Assembly: GCF_039522585.1 (NCBI RefSeq)
Contig: NZ_BAAADR010000002.1
From: Bisbaumannia salifodinae
GTDB taxonomy: Bacteria; Pseudomonadota; Gammaproteobacteria; Pseudomonadales; Halomonadaceae
Direction: 5' to 3' (one strand)
DNA length: 64,000 bases
Under the pieces are notes generated by a model that ran no database searches, had not been told where the DNA came from, and saw only the letters and a program-made list of their open reading frames with translations. The position numbers were made by a program, and so were the translations under genes. Position 1 is the first letter of the stretch; every line of letters begins with the position of its first letter. Of the stretch, positions 32,083 to 42,415 are shown in pieces.

Positions 32083-32188
32083 GAAAGGTCTTTGTTTCGA
32101 CTCGAAAGGTGAGATGAAACCGCAGCCGGCGCCCCGGGTCAAGAGGTGGGGAATATCTCAGGGCTATCGCAGTTGGCGCTCTCCCCCT

Positions 32189-32310
32189 GTCGAGACCCGG
32201 GGCTACCTGAGCAGGGCTCGTGCGGGAATCGCTAAGGGGCGCTGGGGGCAGGCCGGAGCAAAGCGTCTTTGTGAAGGCCTGCCCCCCAGGGTAGCCCCGG
32301 GCCTCGAGCG
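32189..32310. repeat. Dispersed intergenic repeat, copy 2, with an inverted end
   Basis: From about 32224 (GGGAATCGCTAAGGGGCGCT) to 32310 this matches copies 1 and 3 but lacks the inner hairpin. The closing arm AGGCCTGCCCCCCAGGGTAG is present. The segment GTCGAGACCCGGGGCTACC at 32189-32207 is the reverse complement of the closing end of copy 3, so a second, inverted end lies beside it. It fills much of the 32083-32327 gap between glmU and the DeoR gene. Confidence 0.8.
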
Positions 32311-32327
32311 CTACTGGCCCACCATTA

Positions 32328-33689
32328 TTATTTGCGCTTGGTGGGTCGTGGCCAGTCCGCCTTGGTGAGCTGGCGGCCCCGGGCCACCGCCAGGGCGCCG
32401 TCGGCCACGTCCTTGCTGATGGTGGAGCCGGCGCCGATGGTGGCGCGGGCCCCCACGCTGACCGGGGCCACCAGGGCGGTATTGGAGCCGATAAAGGCAT
32501 CGTCGCCGATCTCGGTGCGGGACTTGTTGACGCCATCGTAGTTGCAGGTGATGGTACCGGCGCCCACATTGACGCCGCGCCCCAGGGTGGCATCGCCCAC
32601 ATAGCTCAAGTGGTTGATCTTGCTGCCCTCGCCCACCTGGGCATTCTTGGTCTCGACGAAGTTACCCACTTTGGCCTGCACCGCCAGGTGGGTGCCGGGA
32701 CGCAACCGGGCGAAGGGCCCGACGCGGTTATGCCCCGCCGCCACGCTCTGCTCGACGATGCTGTGGGCCTCGATCACGCTGCCGGCGCCGATATGGCTGT
32801 CGCGGATCACGCAGTAGGGGCCGATGCGCACCCCCTCGCCCAGCTCCACCTCGCCCTCGAAGACACAGCCCACGTCGATCTCCACGTCGTGGCCGCAGCG
32901 CAGGCTGCCGCGCACGTCGAGGCGTGCCGGATCGGCCAGCGCCACGCCTGCGGTCATCAGCGATTCGGCGATACGGGTCTGATAGGCCCGCTCCAGGCGC
33001 GCCAGCTGGGCGCGGTTATTGACTCCCTCCACCTCCAGGGGATCTTCCGGCTGGGCGGTGACGATCTTGACTCCCTCGGCGGCGGCCAGGGCGATCACGT
33101 CGGTGAGGTAATACTCGCCCTGGGCATTGTCGGCGGAGAGCTGGGGCAGCCAGCGCTTCAACTGGGCCCGGGTCATGGCCATGATGCCGGTATTGCACTC
33201 CTTGACCGCTCGCTCGCTCTCGGAGGCGTCCTTGTGCTCGACGATGGCCACCGCCTGGCCCTCGGCGTTGCGCAGGATGCGCCCGTAACCGCCGGGATCC
33301 GCCAGGGTCACGGTGAGCAGCCCCAGGTGGGACTCGTCGACGCCCTCCAGCAGGCCCGCCAGGGTCTCGGCGCGAATCAGCGGCACGTCCCCGTAGAGCA
33401 CCAGCACCTTGTCATGCTCCAGCGCATCGAGGGCCTGGGCCACCGCATGGCCGGTGCCCTTCTGCTCGGCCTGCAGGGCGAAGTGCACCGGGCAGTCGCC
33501 CAGCTCGCTGCGCACCTGATCGGCGCCGTGGCCGATCACCACGTGCAACTTGCCGGCGCCGAGCCGGGTGGCGGTGTCGATCACATGACGCACCATGGGC
33601 TTGCCGGCCAGGCGATGCAGCACCTTGGGCCGGGTCGAGCGCATCCGGGAGCCCTGCCCGGCGGCGAGGATCACAACGTCGAGACTCAT
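32328..33689 (-). CDS. glmU: Bifunctional GlcNAc-1-P uridyltransferase / GlcN-1-P acetyltransferase GlmU
   Basis: The 453-residue enzyme makes UDP-GlcNAc, two steps downstream of GlmS. The pyrophosphorylase domain starts 'VVILAAGQGSRMRSTRPKVL', with 'EQKGTGHAVAQAL' and 'VLYGDVPLI'. The C-terminal left-handed beta-helix has hexapeptide repeats and the acetyltransferase segment 'NFVETKNAQVGEGSKINHLS' and 'GTITCNYDGVNKSRTEIGDD'. The ATG at 33689 overlaps the apbE stop by four bases, which favours it over the in-frame ATG at 33713. Close linkage to glmS puts the amino-sugar branch in one neighbourhood. Confidence 0.96.
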   Translation of the reverse strand: MSLDVVILAAGQGSRMRSTRPKVLHRLAGKPMVRHVIDTATRLGAGKLHVVIGHGADQVRSELGDCPVHFALQAEQKGTGHAVAQALDALEHDKVLVLYGDVPLIRAETLAGLLEGVDESHLGLLTVTLADPGGYGRILRNAEGQAVAIVEHKDASESERAVKECNTGIMAMTRAQLKRWLPQLSADNAQGEYYLTDVIALAAAEGVKIVTAQPEDPLEVEGVNNRAQLARLERAYQTRIAESLMTAGVALADPARLDVRGSLRCGHDVEIDVGCVFEGEVELGEGVRIGPYCVIRDSHIGAGSVIEAHSIVEQSVAAGHNRVGPFARLRPGTHLAVQAKVGNFVETKNAQVGEGSKINHLSYVGDATLGRGVNVGAGTITCNYDGVNKSRTEIGDDAFIGSNTALVAPVSVGARATIGAGSTISKDVADGALAVARGRQLTKADWPRPTKRK

Positions 33690-34786
33690 TCTTCCTCCTG
33701 ATTGCTGTTCCATGACGGCACCCGGATCCCCAGGGAGTCGAGGCGATTCTCGCCCAGGCGGGCCGCCAAGGCCGTGCTGGCCAGGCTGCCCCAGCTATCC
33801 CCTTCCCGGACTAGCAGCAAGACCTCGAGCCCCTCCCGCTCGGCCAGTCGCAGGGCCTCCTCGGGCCCCACCACGGTCAAGGCGGTGGCCCAGGCATCGG
33901 CCCAGGCATTGGAGGGGTGAAAGACCGACACCGAGGCCAGGGTATGCGCCACCGGATAGCCGCTGCGCGGATCGAGGGTATGGGAGAAGCGCCGGCCATC
34001 CTCTTCAAAGTAGTTGCGGTAATCGCCGGAGGTGGCCACGGTGCCGTCGTGCAACGGCAGGATATGCCGGGCCACCCGTCGAGAACTGTCCGGCAGCTCG
34101 ACGCCGATACGCCAGGGCTGGGCCTCGCGATCCCGGTAGCCCTTGACGGCCAGGTCGCCTCCCAGGTTGACTAGATAGTGGTCGATGCCCTGGCGATCCA
34201 GGTAGGCGGCGACCCGATCGGTACCATGCCCCTTGGCTACCCCGGAAAGGTCGACGAAGACATCTTCCAGGCGCCGCGCCTGGCTCGCCTCCGGCTCCAG
34301 TTCCAGCTTGTCGTGACCGATCTCGGCCAGGCGACTGGCGATCAGCTCCGCCTCGGGAATCTCCCGGGGACGCGCCTCGGGGCCGAAGCTCCAGAGGTTG
34401 ACCAGGCCACCAATGGTGACGTCGAAGGCGCCGCCGCTGGCCTCGGCCACCGCCTCGCTGATCGCCAGCACCTCGATCAGCTCGTCCGAGAGGGGTTGCC
34501 ACTCACCGACCGGCGCCCGATTGAAGGCCACCAGCTCCGAGTCGTCACGATAGGTGGACATGGCCGCGTCCACCGCCTCGAGCTCCGCCAGGAAGCCCGC
34601 CTCCAGGGCCTCGGCCCGGCTCCGGGTCAGGGGGTCGGCGATGGTGACCTGGTAGAAGCTGCCGAAGACGCCCCCTTCCAGGGTCACCGGCGACTCCAGC
34701 GTCGGGTCGCCATCGCCGCACCCCGTCAGGCCCAGGGCAGCCAGGACCAGGGCCCCCCAGGCCAGGGGGCGAGAGAAGTACCTCAT
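33686..34786 (-). CDS. apbE: FAD:protein FMN transferase (ApbE), lipoprotein
   Basis: The 366-residue protein transfers FMN from FAD to a threonine of target proteins such as NqrB/NqrC or RnfG. The signal peptide ends in a lipobox 'ALGLTGCGDG', so it is a membrane-anchored lipoprotein. ApbE-family segments are 'GGVFGSFYQVTI', 'MSTYRDDSELVAFNR', 'VDLSGVAKGHGTDRVAAYL', 'NLGGDLAVKG' and 'RRFSHTLDPRSGYPV'. The ATG at 34786 gives the signal peptide; one at 34804 adds six residues. It overlaps glmU (ATGA) and so is probably translated with it. Its flavoprotein targets are not in the window. Confidence 0.9.
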   Translation of the reverse strand: MRYFSRPLAWGALVLAALGLTGCGDGDPTLESPVTLEGGVFGSFYQVTIADPLTRSRAEALEAGFLAELEAVDAAMSTYRDDSELVAFNRAPVGEWQPLSDELIEVLAISEAVAEASGGAFDVTIGGLVNLWSFGPEARPREIPEAELIASRLAEIGHDKLELEPEASQARRLEDVFVDLSGVAKGHGTDRVAAYLDRQGIDHYLVNLGGDLAVKGYRDREAQPWRIGVELPDSSRRVARHILPLHDGTVATSGDYRNYFEEDGRRFSHTLDPRSGYPVAHTLASVSVFHPSNAWADAWATALTVVGPEEALRLAEREGLEVLLLVREGDSWGSLASTALAARLGENRLDSLGIRVPSWNSNQEEE

Positions 34787-34808
34787 GGGTCGATCTCCAT
34801 GCAAGGAA

Positions 34809-35606
34809 TTACCAGAATAGCCATAGCAACCAGCCGCCGAGCAGGAGTCGGTAAGCCACGAAGGGCTGCATGCCGATGCGCTTGATAAAGGCCAGGAAGT
34901 AGTGGATGCACAGATAGGCGCTGATGCCGGAGAGCAGGGCCCCGATCACCAGCACCGACCAGTCGATGGCCTGGGGCGCACGGATCAGGGTCAGGGTCTC
35001 CAGGCCCCCGGCCAGCACGATCACCGGAATCGACAGCAGGAAGGAGAAGCGTGCCGCCCCCTCCCGGCTCAGCCCCAGCAGCAGCGCCGCGGTAATGGTG
35101 ATGCCGGAGCGGGAGGTGCCGGGAATCAGTGCCAGGGCCTGGGCGGCGCCGATCCATAGCGCCTGCTTCCAGGTCAGCTGGTATTCGCTACGGCTGCCGC
35201 GACCACGCCAGTCGGCGTAGCCCAGCAGCAGGCCGAAGCCGATCAGTCCTGCGGCGACGATCAACGGCGAGCGCATGGCCTCCTGGATCAGATCGTGAAA
35301 GGCCAGCCCCACCAGCCCTACCGGCACGGTGGCCAGCAAGACCCACCAGGCCAGGCGGCCATCCGCATCGGTGCCGCGGCCCCTCAGCGAGGCCCACCAA
35401 CTGACCAGCATGCGCCCCAGGTCATGGCGGAAATAGAGCACCACCGCCGCCAGGCTGCCGAGATGCAGGGCCACATCGAAGGCCAGGCCCTGGTCGGGCC
35501 AGGGGGTCAGTTCCGGCACCAGGATCAGGTGTGCCGAGCTGGAAATCGGCAGGAACTCGGTGAGCCCCTGCAGGATGGAAAGCACCAGTACCTGAAGCCA
35601 ATCCAT
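34809..35606 (-). CDS. uppP: Undecaprenyl-diphosphatase UppP (BacA)
   Basis: The 265-residue membrane enzyme recycles undecaprenyl diphosphate, the lipid carrier for peptidoglycan and other glycans. The catalytic motif 'ILQGLTEFLPISSSAHLIL' near residue 12 (with the Glu and Ser residues) and the second 'PGTSRSGITITAALLLGLS' motif are both intact. Seven or eight membrane helices are visible. It lies 22 bases upstream of the apbE start on the same strand, so uppP-apbE-glmU may be one transcript, joining cell-wall precursor functions. Confidence 0.95.
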   Translation of the reverse strand: MDWLQVLVLSILQGLTEFLPISSSAHLILVPELTPWPDQGLAFDVALHLGSLAAVVLYFRHDLGRMLVSWWASLRGRGTDADGRLAWWVLLATVPVGLVGLAFHDLIQEAMRSPLIVAAGLIGFGLLLGYADWRGRGSRSEYQLTWKQALWIGAAQALALIPGTSRSGITITAALLLGLSREGAARFSFLLSIPVIVLAGGLETLTLIRAPQAIDWSVLVIGALLSGISAYLCIHYFLAFIKRIGMQPFVAYRLLLGGWLLWLFW

Positions 35607-35754
35607 GGATCACTCGCTTGATAGAAGAACGAAGCCCCGGTCGGACCGGGCCGAAACCTGGCAGAGAATACACGTCACGCCGCGAGTTGTCCGCCGTCGG
35701 GCCGTGGCAAGGCGGCGAGAGGGGGCACCAGACTCGGTGCCATCTCCGTGACGA

Positions 35755-37128
35755 TCAGCCCCCGGCCAGCAGCGCGGTGGCGATGCTGAAGTAGATCAGC
35801 ACCCCGGAGGCATCGATCAGGGTGGTGACCAGGGGCGCCGAGGCGGTGGCCGGGTCCCAGCCGATGCGGTTGAGAATAAAGGGCAGGCACATGCCCAGCA
35901 GGCTGCCGAAGAGCACGATGACGACCATGCTGAAGGCCACCACCATGGCCACGGTTTCGCCGCCGCGCATGATGCCGATGGGCGCCACCGCCAGCGCCAT
36001 GGTCAACCCCAGGGAGCCCGCCACCAGCAGCTCCCGGCCCAGCAGCTTGCCCCAGTCCTTGACGCCCACGTCGCCGGTGGCCATGCCGCGCACCGTCAGG
36101 GTTGCCGCCTGGGCCCCCGCATTACCGCCGCTGCCGATCAGCAGCGGCAGGAAGAACACCAGCGCCACCTGGGCGGCGATGGTGTCCTCGAAGTAGGCGA
36201 TGCCGGCACCGGAGAAGAGGTTGGCGAAGACCAGCAGTACCAGCCAGAAGACTCGCTTGCGGTAGAGACTCCACAGCGGCACCCGGCTGACGCCGTCCTC
36301 CAGGGCGCCGATGGACATCCCCTTGTGGATATCCTCGGTGGCCTCGGACTCGGCCACGTCCATGGCGTCATCGTGGGTGACGATGCCCACCAGGCGCGCC
36401 TCGGCATCGATCACCGGGATCGCCAGCAGGTCGTAACGGGCCACCAGGCGCGCCACCTCTTCCTGCTCCTCGTCCACCGCCACGCTGATCACGTCCTTGA
36501 TCATCAGGTCATCGACCCGGGCCCCGGGCCGCGCCACCATCAGCTGACGCAGCGACAGGGTACCGACCAGGCGTCCCTCGGTATCGACGATATAGAGCTG
36601 GTAGACGGTCTCGGCGTCCGGGGCGGTCTGCCGCACCCGCATCAGCGCCTGGGAAACGGTCATGCCGCTGGGAATGGCCACATAGTCCGAGGTCATGATG
36701 GCCCCGGCGGTGCCCTCCTCGTAGCTGGCCAGGCGCTTGAGCTCCTCCCGCTCCTGGCGGGCCATGCGCCGCAGCAGGCCCTCACGGCGATCCTCGTCGA
36801 GCAGGTTGAAGAGGTCGGCGCGTTCGTCGGAGCTCATCTCCTCCAGCACCAGCAGCAGGGCGTCATCAGCGATCTCGGCCGCCCAGGCCAGCTGCAGTTC
36901 GCCGGGCAGGTAGCCCAGCACATTGGCCCGTCGCTCGATGGGCAGACGCTCCATCAGCGCCTGGAAGCGAACCAGCCCTTCTTCCTCCTCGGCGATATCC
37001 TCGAGGATCTCGCCGATATCCGCGGCGCGCAGCTCCGGCAGGGCCTCATCCAGGGTACCGGTATCGTCCTGCTCCAGCGCCGCCAGCAAGACGCTCTTCT
37101 GCTCGGTGAGGGTTTCGTTCAGCGACAT
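35755..37128 (-). CDS. mgtE: Magnesium transporter MgtE
   Basis: The 457-residue channel has the MgtE layout: N-terminal helical domain ('LGYLPGELQLAWAAEIADDA'), two CBS domains ('LYIVDTEGRLVGTLSLRQLM', 'LLAIPVIDAEARLVGIVTHD') and a C-terminal membrane domain of five helices with 'LLIGSGGNAGAQAATLTVR' in the pore. The CBS/N domains gate by intracellular Mg2+. AGGAGG abuts an upstream ATG (37134), so the next ATG at 37128, with normal spacing, is the likely start. The 5' gap to the atp operon holds a large nested dyad. Confidence 0.92.
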   Translation of the reverse strand: MSLNETLTEQKSVLLAALEQDDTGTLDEALPELRAADIGEILEDIAEEEEGLVRFQALMERLPIERRANVLGYLPGELQLAWAAEIADDALLLVLEEMSSDERADLFNLLDEDRREGLLRRMARQEREELKRLASYEEGTAGAIMTSDYVAIPSGMTVSQALMRVRQTAPDAETVYQLYIVDTEGRLVGTLSLRQLMVARPGARVDDLMIKDVISVAVDEEQEEVARLVARYDLLAIPVIDAEARLVGIVTHDDAMDVAESEATEDIHKGMSIGALEDGVSRVPLWSLYRKRVFWLVLLVFANLFSGAGIAYFEDTIAAQVALVFFLPLLIGSGGNAGAQAATLTVRGMATGDVGVKDWGKLLGRELLVAGSLGLTMALAVAPIGIMRGGETVAMVVAFSMVVIVLFGSLLGMCLPFILNRIGWDPATASAPLVTTLIDASGVLIYFSIATALLAGG

Positions 37129-37273
37129 GGGCATCCTCCTGATGCCGCCAGGCTTCTCGAGGCGACATATGACGGAATCTTCCGGAGGCTATCCGGGCAA
37201 TGGGAGTCATGATACCAGGAGGCTGCCGGGCTTGACCGATCGTGACGAGGATCACGGATTTCGAGTCAAATGG

Positions 37274-37321
37274 TTCGATCGATTGAGGCGAATAGCGAGC
37301 TATTTAACGAAATCGATCGAA
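37274..37321. promoter_or_regulatory. Nested inverted repeat in the mgtE upstream region
   Basis: Outer arms TTCGATCGATT (37274-37284) and AATCGATCGAA (37311-37321) enclose inner arms AATAGC (37291-37296) and GCTATT (37299-37304). The 48-bp structure lies 146 bases before the mgtE start and 66 bases beyond the atp terminator. It could fold as RNA or bind a dimeric protein. It does not resemble the known M-box Mg2+ riboswitch that I recall. Confidence 0.6.
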
Positions 37322-37386
37322 TCAAGTTGGCCGAAAGCCCGGAATTCGCAGTAGATCTGTGTTAAGTCTGGCAGCCTCCACACACG

Positions 37387-37421
37387 AAAACGCCCCCCGA
37401 ACACTGTTCGAGGGGCGTTTT
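37387..37421. terminator. Terminator of the atp operon
   Basis: AAAACGCCCCCCGAAC-ACT-GTTCGAGGGGCGTTTT forms a strong stem with A/T-rich ends on both sides (one mismatch), 17 bases after the atpC stop. It would end the atp transcript (minus strand) and looks bidirectional. Confidence 0.9.
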
Positions 37422-37438
37422 CCACGGCGCGGGCGGCG

Positions 37439-37867
37439 TTAGCCCCGGCCGAGTTTCTTGCGCAACTGCTGAATGGTACGCAGCTGGGCCACGGCCTCGG
37501 CGAGCTCGGACGCGGCGCGGCTGTAATCCAGCTCCGCGGACTGCTCGTTGAAGGCCTTCAGCGCATGCTGGCGCGCCTCTTCGGCGGCGGCCTCATCCAG
37601 GTCGTCGGCACGCACGGCGGTATCGCCGAGGATGGTCACCACATCCGGCTGCACTTCCAGGAAGCCGCCGGAGATGTAGAAGTTTTCCTCTTCGCCACCG
37701 TCATGAATGACGCGAACCGGACCCGGCTGCAGCTCGGTCAGCAGCGGTGCGTGACCGGGCAGGATGCCCAGGTCACCCATCACACCGGCCGCAATGATCT
37801 GCTCGACCCGGCCGGAGAACACCGCGGCTTCGGCGCTGACGATCTCGCACTTGAAGCTGTTCGCCAT
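37439..37867 (-). CDS. atpC: ATP synthase F1 epsilon subunit
   Basis: The 142-residue epsilon subunit regulates F1 by its C-terminal helices. The N-terminal beta-sandwich ('FKCEIVSAEAAVFSGRVEQI', 'GILPGHAPLLTELQPG') and the C-terminal helical pair ending 'LRTIQQLRKKLGRG' are both complete. It is last in the operon, 27 bases after atpD, and is followed by the terminator. Confidence 0.96.
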   Translation of the reverse strand: MANSFKCEIVSAEAAVFSGRVEQIIAAGVMGDLGILPGHAPLLTELQPGPVRVIHDGGEEENFYISGGFLEVQPDVVTILGDTAVRADDLDEAAAEEARQHALKAFNEQSAELDYSRAASELAEAVAQLRTIQQLRKKLGRG

Positions 37868-37894
37868 AGTCTAGTCCTCTTGGTGGACGGCCCT

Positions 37895-39265
37895 TTACTT
37901 GTTGGCTTTCTCGACGGCCTCGTCGATGGTGCCAACCATGTAGAAGGCCTGCTCCGGCAGCTCGTCGTAGTCGCCGTTGAGGATGCCCTGGAAACCACGG
38001 ATGGTCTCCTTCAGCGACACGTACTTGCCGGGCGCCCCGGTGAAGACCTCGGCGACGAAGAACGGCTGCGACAGGAAGCGCTGGATCTTACGCGCCCGGG
38101 CCACGGTCTGCTTGTCCTCGTCGGACAGCTCGTCCATGCCCAGGATGGCGATGATGTCCTTGAGCTCCTTGTAGCGCTGCAGCACGCCCTGCACGCGGCG
38201 GGCGGTGTCGTAGTGCTCGTCGCCGACGACCAGCGGATCCAGCTGACGGGAGGTGGAGTCCAGCGGATCGATGGCCGGGTAGATACCCAGCTCGGCGATG
38301 GAGCGGGACAGTACCACGGTGGCGTCCAGGTGGGCGAAGGTGGTCGCCGGGGACGGGTCGGTCAGGTCGTCCGCGGGCACGTAGACCGCCTGCACGGAGG
38401 TGATGGAGCCGGTCTTGGTGGAGGTGATGCGCTCCTGCAGGACGCCCATCTCCTCGGCCAGGGTCGGCTGGTAACCCACCGCGGAGGGCATCCGGCCCAG
38501 CAGGGCGGAGACCTCGGTACCGGCCAGGGTGTAACGGTAGATGTTGTCGACGAACAGCAGCACGTCGCGGCCTTCATCGCGGAACTTCTCGGCGATGGTC
38601 AGGCCGGTCAGGGCCACGCGCAGGCGGTTCCCGGGCGGCTCGTTCATCTGACCGTAGACCAGCGATACCTTGTCGATAACGTTGGAGTCGGTCATCTCGT
38701 GGTAGAAGTCGTTACCCTCGCGGGTCCGCTCACCCACGCCGGCGAACACGGAGAAGCCGCTGTGTTCGATGGCGATGTTACGGATCAGCTCCATCATGTT
38801 GACGGTCTTGCCCACGCCGGCGCCGCCGAACAGGCCGACCTTGCCGCCCTTGGCGAACGGGCAGACCAGGTCGATGACCTTGATGCCGGTCTCCAGCAGC
38901 TCGTTGGAGGCCGCCTGATCCGCATAGCTCGGGGCCTTGCGGTGGATCGGCATGCGCTCTTCTTCGCCGATCGGGCCGGCTTCGTCGATGGGGCGACCCA
39001 GCACATCCATGATGCGACCCAGGGTCTGCTTGCCCACCGGCACGGAGATGGCCGCGCCGGTGTTCTCGACGTCCAGGCCCCGCTTGAGACCCTCGGTGGA
39101 GCCCATGGCGATGGTCCGCACCACGCCGTCGCCCAGCTGCTGCTGGACCTCGAGCACGGTTTCGGAATTGGCGACATTCAGCGCGTCGTAGACCTTGGGC
39201 ACATCGTCCCGCGGAAACTCTACGTCAATCACCGCGCCGATGATTTGTACGATACGTCCGCTCAT
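37895..39265 (-). CDS. atpD: ATP synthase F1 beta subunit
   Basis: The 456-residue catalytic subunit contains Walker A 'GLFGGAGVGKTVNMMELI', the catalytic Glu/Arg region 'GVGERTREGNDFYHEM', Walker B 'VLLFVDNIYRYTLAGTEVSA' and 'YVPADDLTDPSPATTFAHLDA'. The start is the ATG at 39265 (MSGRIVQIIGAVIDVEF), preferred over an ATG at 39280 because it matches the family. The operon order gamma-beta-epsilon is preserved. Confidence 0.97.
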   Translation of the reverse strand: MSGRIVQIIGAVIDVEFPRDDVPKVYDALNVANSETVLEVQQQLGDGVVRTIAMGSTEGLKRGLDVENTGAAISVPVGKQTLGRIMDVLGRPIDEAGPIGEEERMPIHRKAPSYADQAASNELLETGIKVIDLVCPFAKGGKVGLFGGAGVGKTVNMMELIRNIAIEHSGFSVFAGVGERTREGNDFYHEMTDSNVIDKVSLVYGQMNEPPGNRLRVALTGLTIAEKFRDEGRDVLLFVDNIYRYTLAGTEVSALLGRMPSAVGYQPTLAEEMGVLQERITSTKTGSITSVQAVYVPADDLTDPSPATTFAHLDATVVLSRSIAELGIYPAIDPLDSTSRQLDPLVVGDEHYDTARRVQGVLQRYKELKDIIAILGMDELSDEDKQTVARARKIQRFLSQPFFVAEVFTGAPGKYVSLKETIRGFQGILNGDYDELPEQAFYMVGTIDEAVEKANK

Positions 39266-39353
39266 CTTGGTTCCTCTCAAAACCCTGTAAATGAATCCGG
39301 TGACGGAGGGCGGGGCCGGCGGTTACGCCCATGCTCGCTCACCCTCCGTGGTG

Positions 39354-40232
39354 CTATACGGCGGCGGCGCCGCCGACGATCTCGGAGATTTCCTGGGTGA
39401 TGGCGGCCTGGCGGGCCTTGTTGTAGACCATCTCCAGGTCGTCGATCAGTCCGCCGGCATTGTCGGTGGCGTTCTTCATGGCGATCATCCGCGCCGCCTG
39501 TTCACAGGCCGCGTTTTCCACCACCGCCTGATAGACCTGCGATTCGATGAACCGCGTCAGCAGGCTATCCAACAGCACCTTGGGGTCCGGCTCATACAGG
39601 TAGTCCCAGCTTCCGGGACGCGACTGTTCTGCGTTGTGCCCGTTCCCGATCTCCGGGGAGAGGGGCAGCAACTGGCGCACGACCGGCTTCTGCGTCATGG
39701 TGTTGACGAACTCGTTGGACACCACGCAGAGGCGATCGAGACGCCCCTCGTCATAGGCTTCCAGCATCACCTTGACGCTACCGATCAGATCCTTGACCTC
39801 GGGACTCTCCCCGAGGCCGCTCTTCGCCGCGACGAGGTTGCCCCCGTAGTTGCGGAAGAAGCTGCCGGCCTTGGAGCCCAGGGCGCAGAAATCGATCTCC
39901 GCGCCCTGCTCTCGCCACACCTTGGCGTCCTGGATCACGGCCTTGAACAGGTTGACGTTCAGGCCGCCACACAGGCCGCGGTCGGTGGAGACGACGATAT
40001 AACCGACCCGCTTCACCTCGCGCTCGACCATGTAGTCGTGCTTGTACTCGGGGTTGGCGTCGGCGATATGGCTCACGACGTTGCGGATCTGCTTGGCGTA
40101 AGGCTGGCTGGCCTTCATCAGATCTTGTGCTTTACGCATCTTCGACGCAGCGACCATTTCCATGGCGCTGGTGATCTTCTGCGTATTCTTGATGCTCCCG
40201 ATCTGGGTGCGAATCTCTTTTGCAGCTGCCAT
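39354..40232 (-). CDS. atpG: ATP synthase F1 gamma subunit
   Basis: The 292-residue rotor shaft subunit begins MAAAKEIRTQIGSIKNTQKITSAMEMVAASKMRKAQ (shown here only as the N-terminal helix pattern) and ends in the paired helix 'NAGGLIDDLEMVYNKARQAAITQEISEIVGGAAAV'-type region. The central Rossmann part 'DRGLCGGLNVNLFKAVIQDA' is typical. Length matches E. coli (287). It is followed by atpD after 88 bases. Confidence 0.96.
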   Translation of the reverse strand: MAAAKEIRTQIGSIKNTQKITSAMEMVAASKMRKAQDLMKASQPYAKQIRNVVSHIADANPEYKHDYMVEREVKRVGYIVVSTDRGLCGGLNVNLFKAVIQDAKVWREQGAEIDFCALGSKAGSFFRNYGGNLVAAKSGLGESPEVKDLIGSVKVMLEAYDEGRLDRLCVVSNEFVNTMTQKPVVRQLLPLSPEIGNGHNAEQSRPGSWDYLYEPDPKVLLDSLLTRFIESQVYQAVVENAACEQAARMIAMKNATDNAGGLIDDLEMVYNKARQAAITQEISEIVGGAAAV

Positions 40233-40306
40233 AGCGATCTACCTTTCGTTCGTGGCCCTCAGAAAGCTCCAGGGCCCACCCCGGAAGCCGGGATGGGCCA
40301 GTGGCG

Positions 40307-41851
<1,545 letters not shown>

Positions 41852-41867
41852 GCCATGTCCCTCAGAC

Positions 41868-42404
41868 TCAGGCGGAAAGTGTCTCACGGAGGCGGTTCAG
41901 TCGACCGCGTGCGGAACCGTCGATCACGGTGTCACCGGCACGCAGGATGACGCCACCGAGAAGCGATGAGTCCACCTGAGTGGTAATGGAGATTTCGCGA
42001 TTCAGGCGCTTCTTGAGTGCCTTGGCGAGCTTCTGCTGCTGCTTGGCGTCGAGCTTGAAGGCCGAGACCACGGTCACATCGACGCGCTGCTCCTGATCGG
42101 CGCGCAGCCGCTCGAACTGCTCGGCGATGGCGTCGAGGATCGCCAGGCGCCCCTGGTCGGCCAGGCTGGCCAACAGGTTGCGCTGGCCCTCGTCCGCCTC
42201 GACCTCGGCCAGCTCGATCAGTACCTCGACCTTGCGGCTCGGGGTGAGCCTGGGGCTGGCCAGCAGGCTCTTGGCGTCGCGGGTGGCGACGACCTGGCCC
42301 AGCTTGGCGAGCCACTCGGCCCAGGTCGACAGCGCCTGATGATCACGTGCGTACTCGAACGCCGCCTTGGCATAGGGCCGGGCGACGGTTGACGTTTCCG
42401 CCAT
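41868..42404 (-). CDS. atpH: ATP synthase delta subunit
   Basis: The 178-residue delta subunit links F1 to the peripheral stalk. It begins 'ETSTVARPYAKAAFEYARD', has the central helical domain and ends 'QVDSSLLGGVILRAGDTVID' and 'RLNRLRETLSA', the conserved delta-family terminus. It sits between atpF and atpA with 11- and 16-base spacers, as expected in a tight operon. Confidence 0.96.
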   Translation of the reverse strand: MAETSTVARPYAKAAFEYARDHQALSTWAEWLAKLGQVVATRDAKSLLASPRLTPSRKVEVLIELAEVEADEGQRNLLASLADQGRLAILDAIAEQFERLRADQEQRVDVTVVSAFKLDAKQQQKLAKALKKRLNREISITTQVDSSLLGGVILRAGDTVIDGSARGRLNRLRETLSA

Positions 42405-42415
42405 GGATCACCTCC

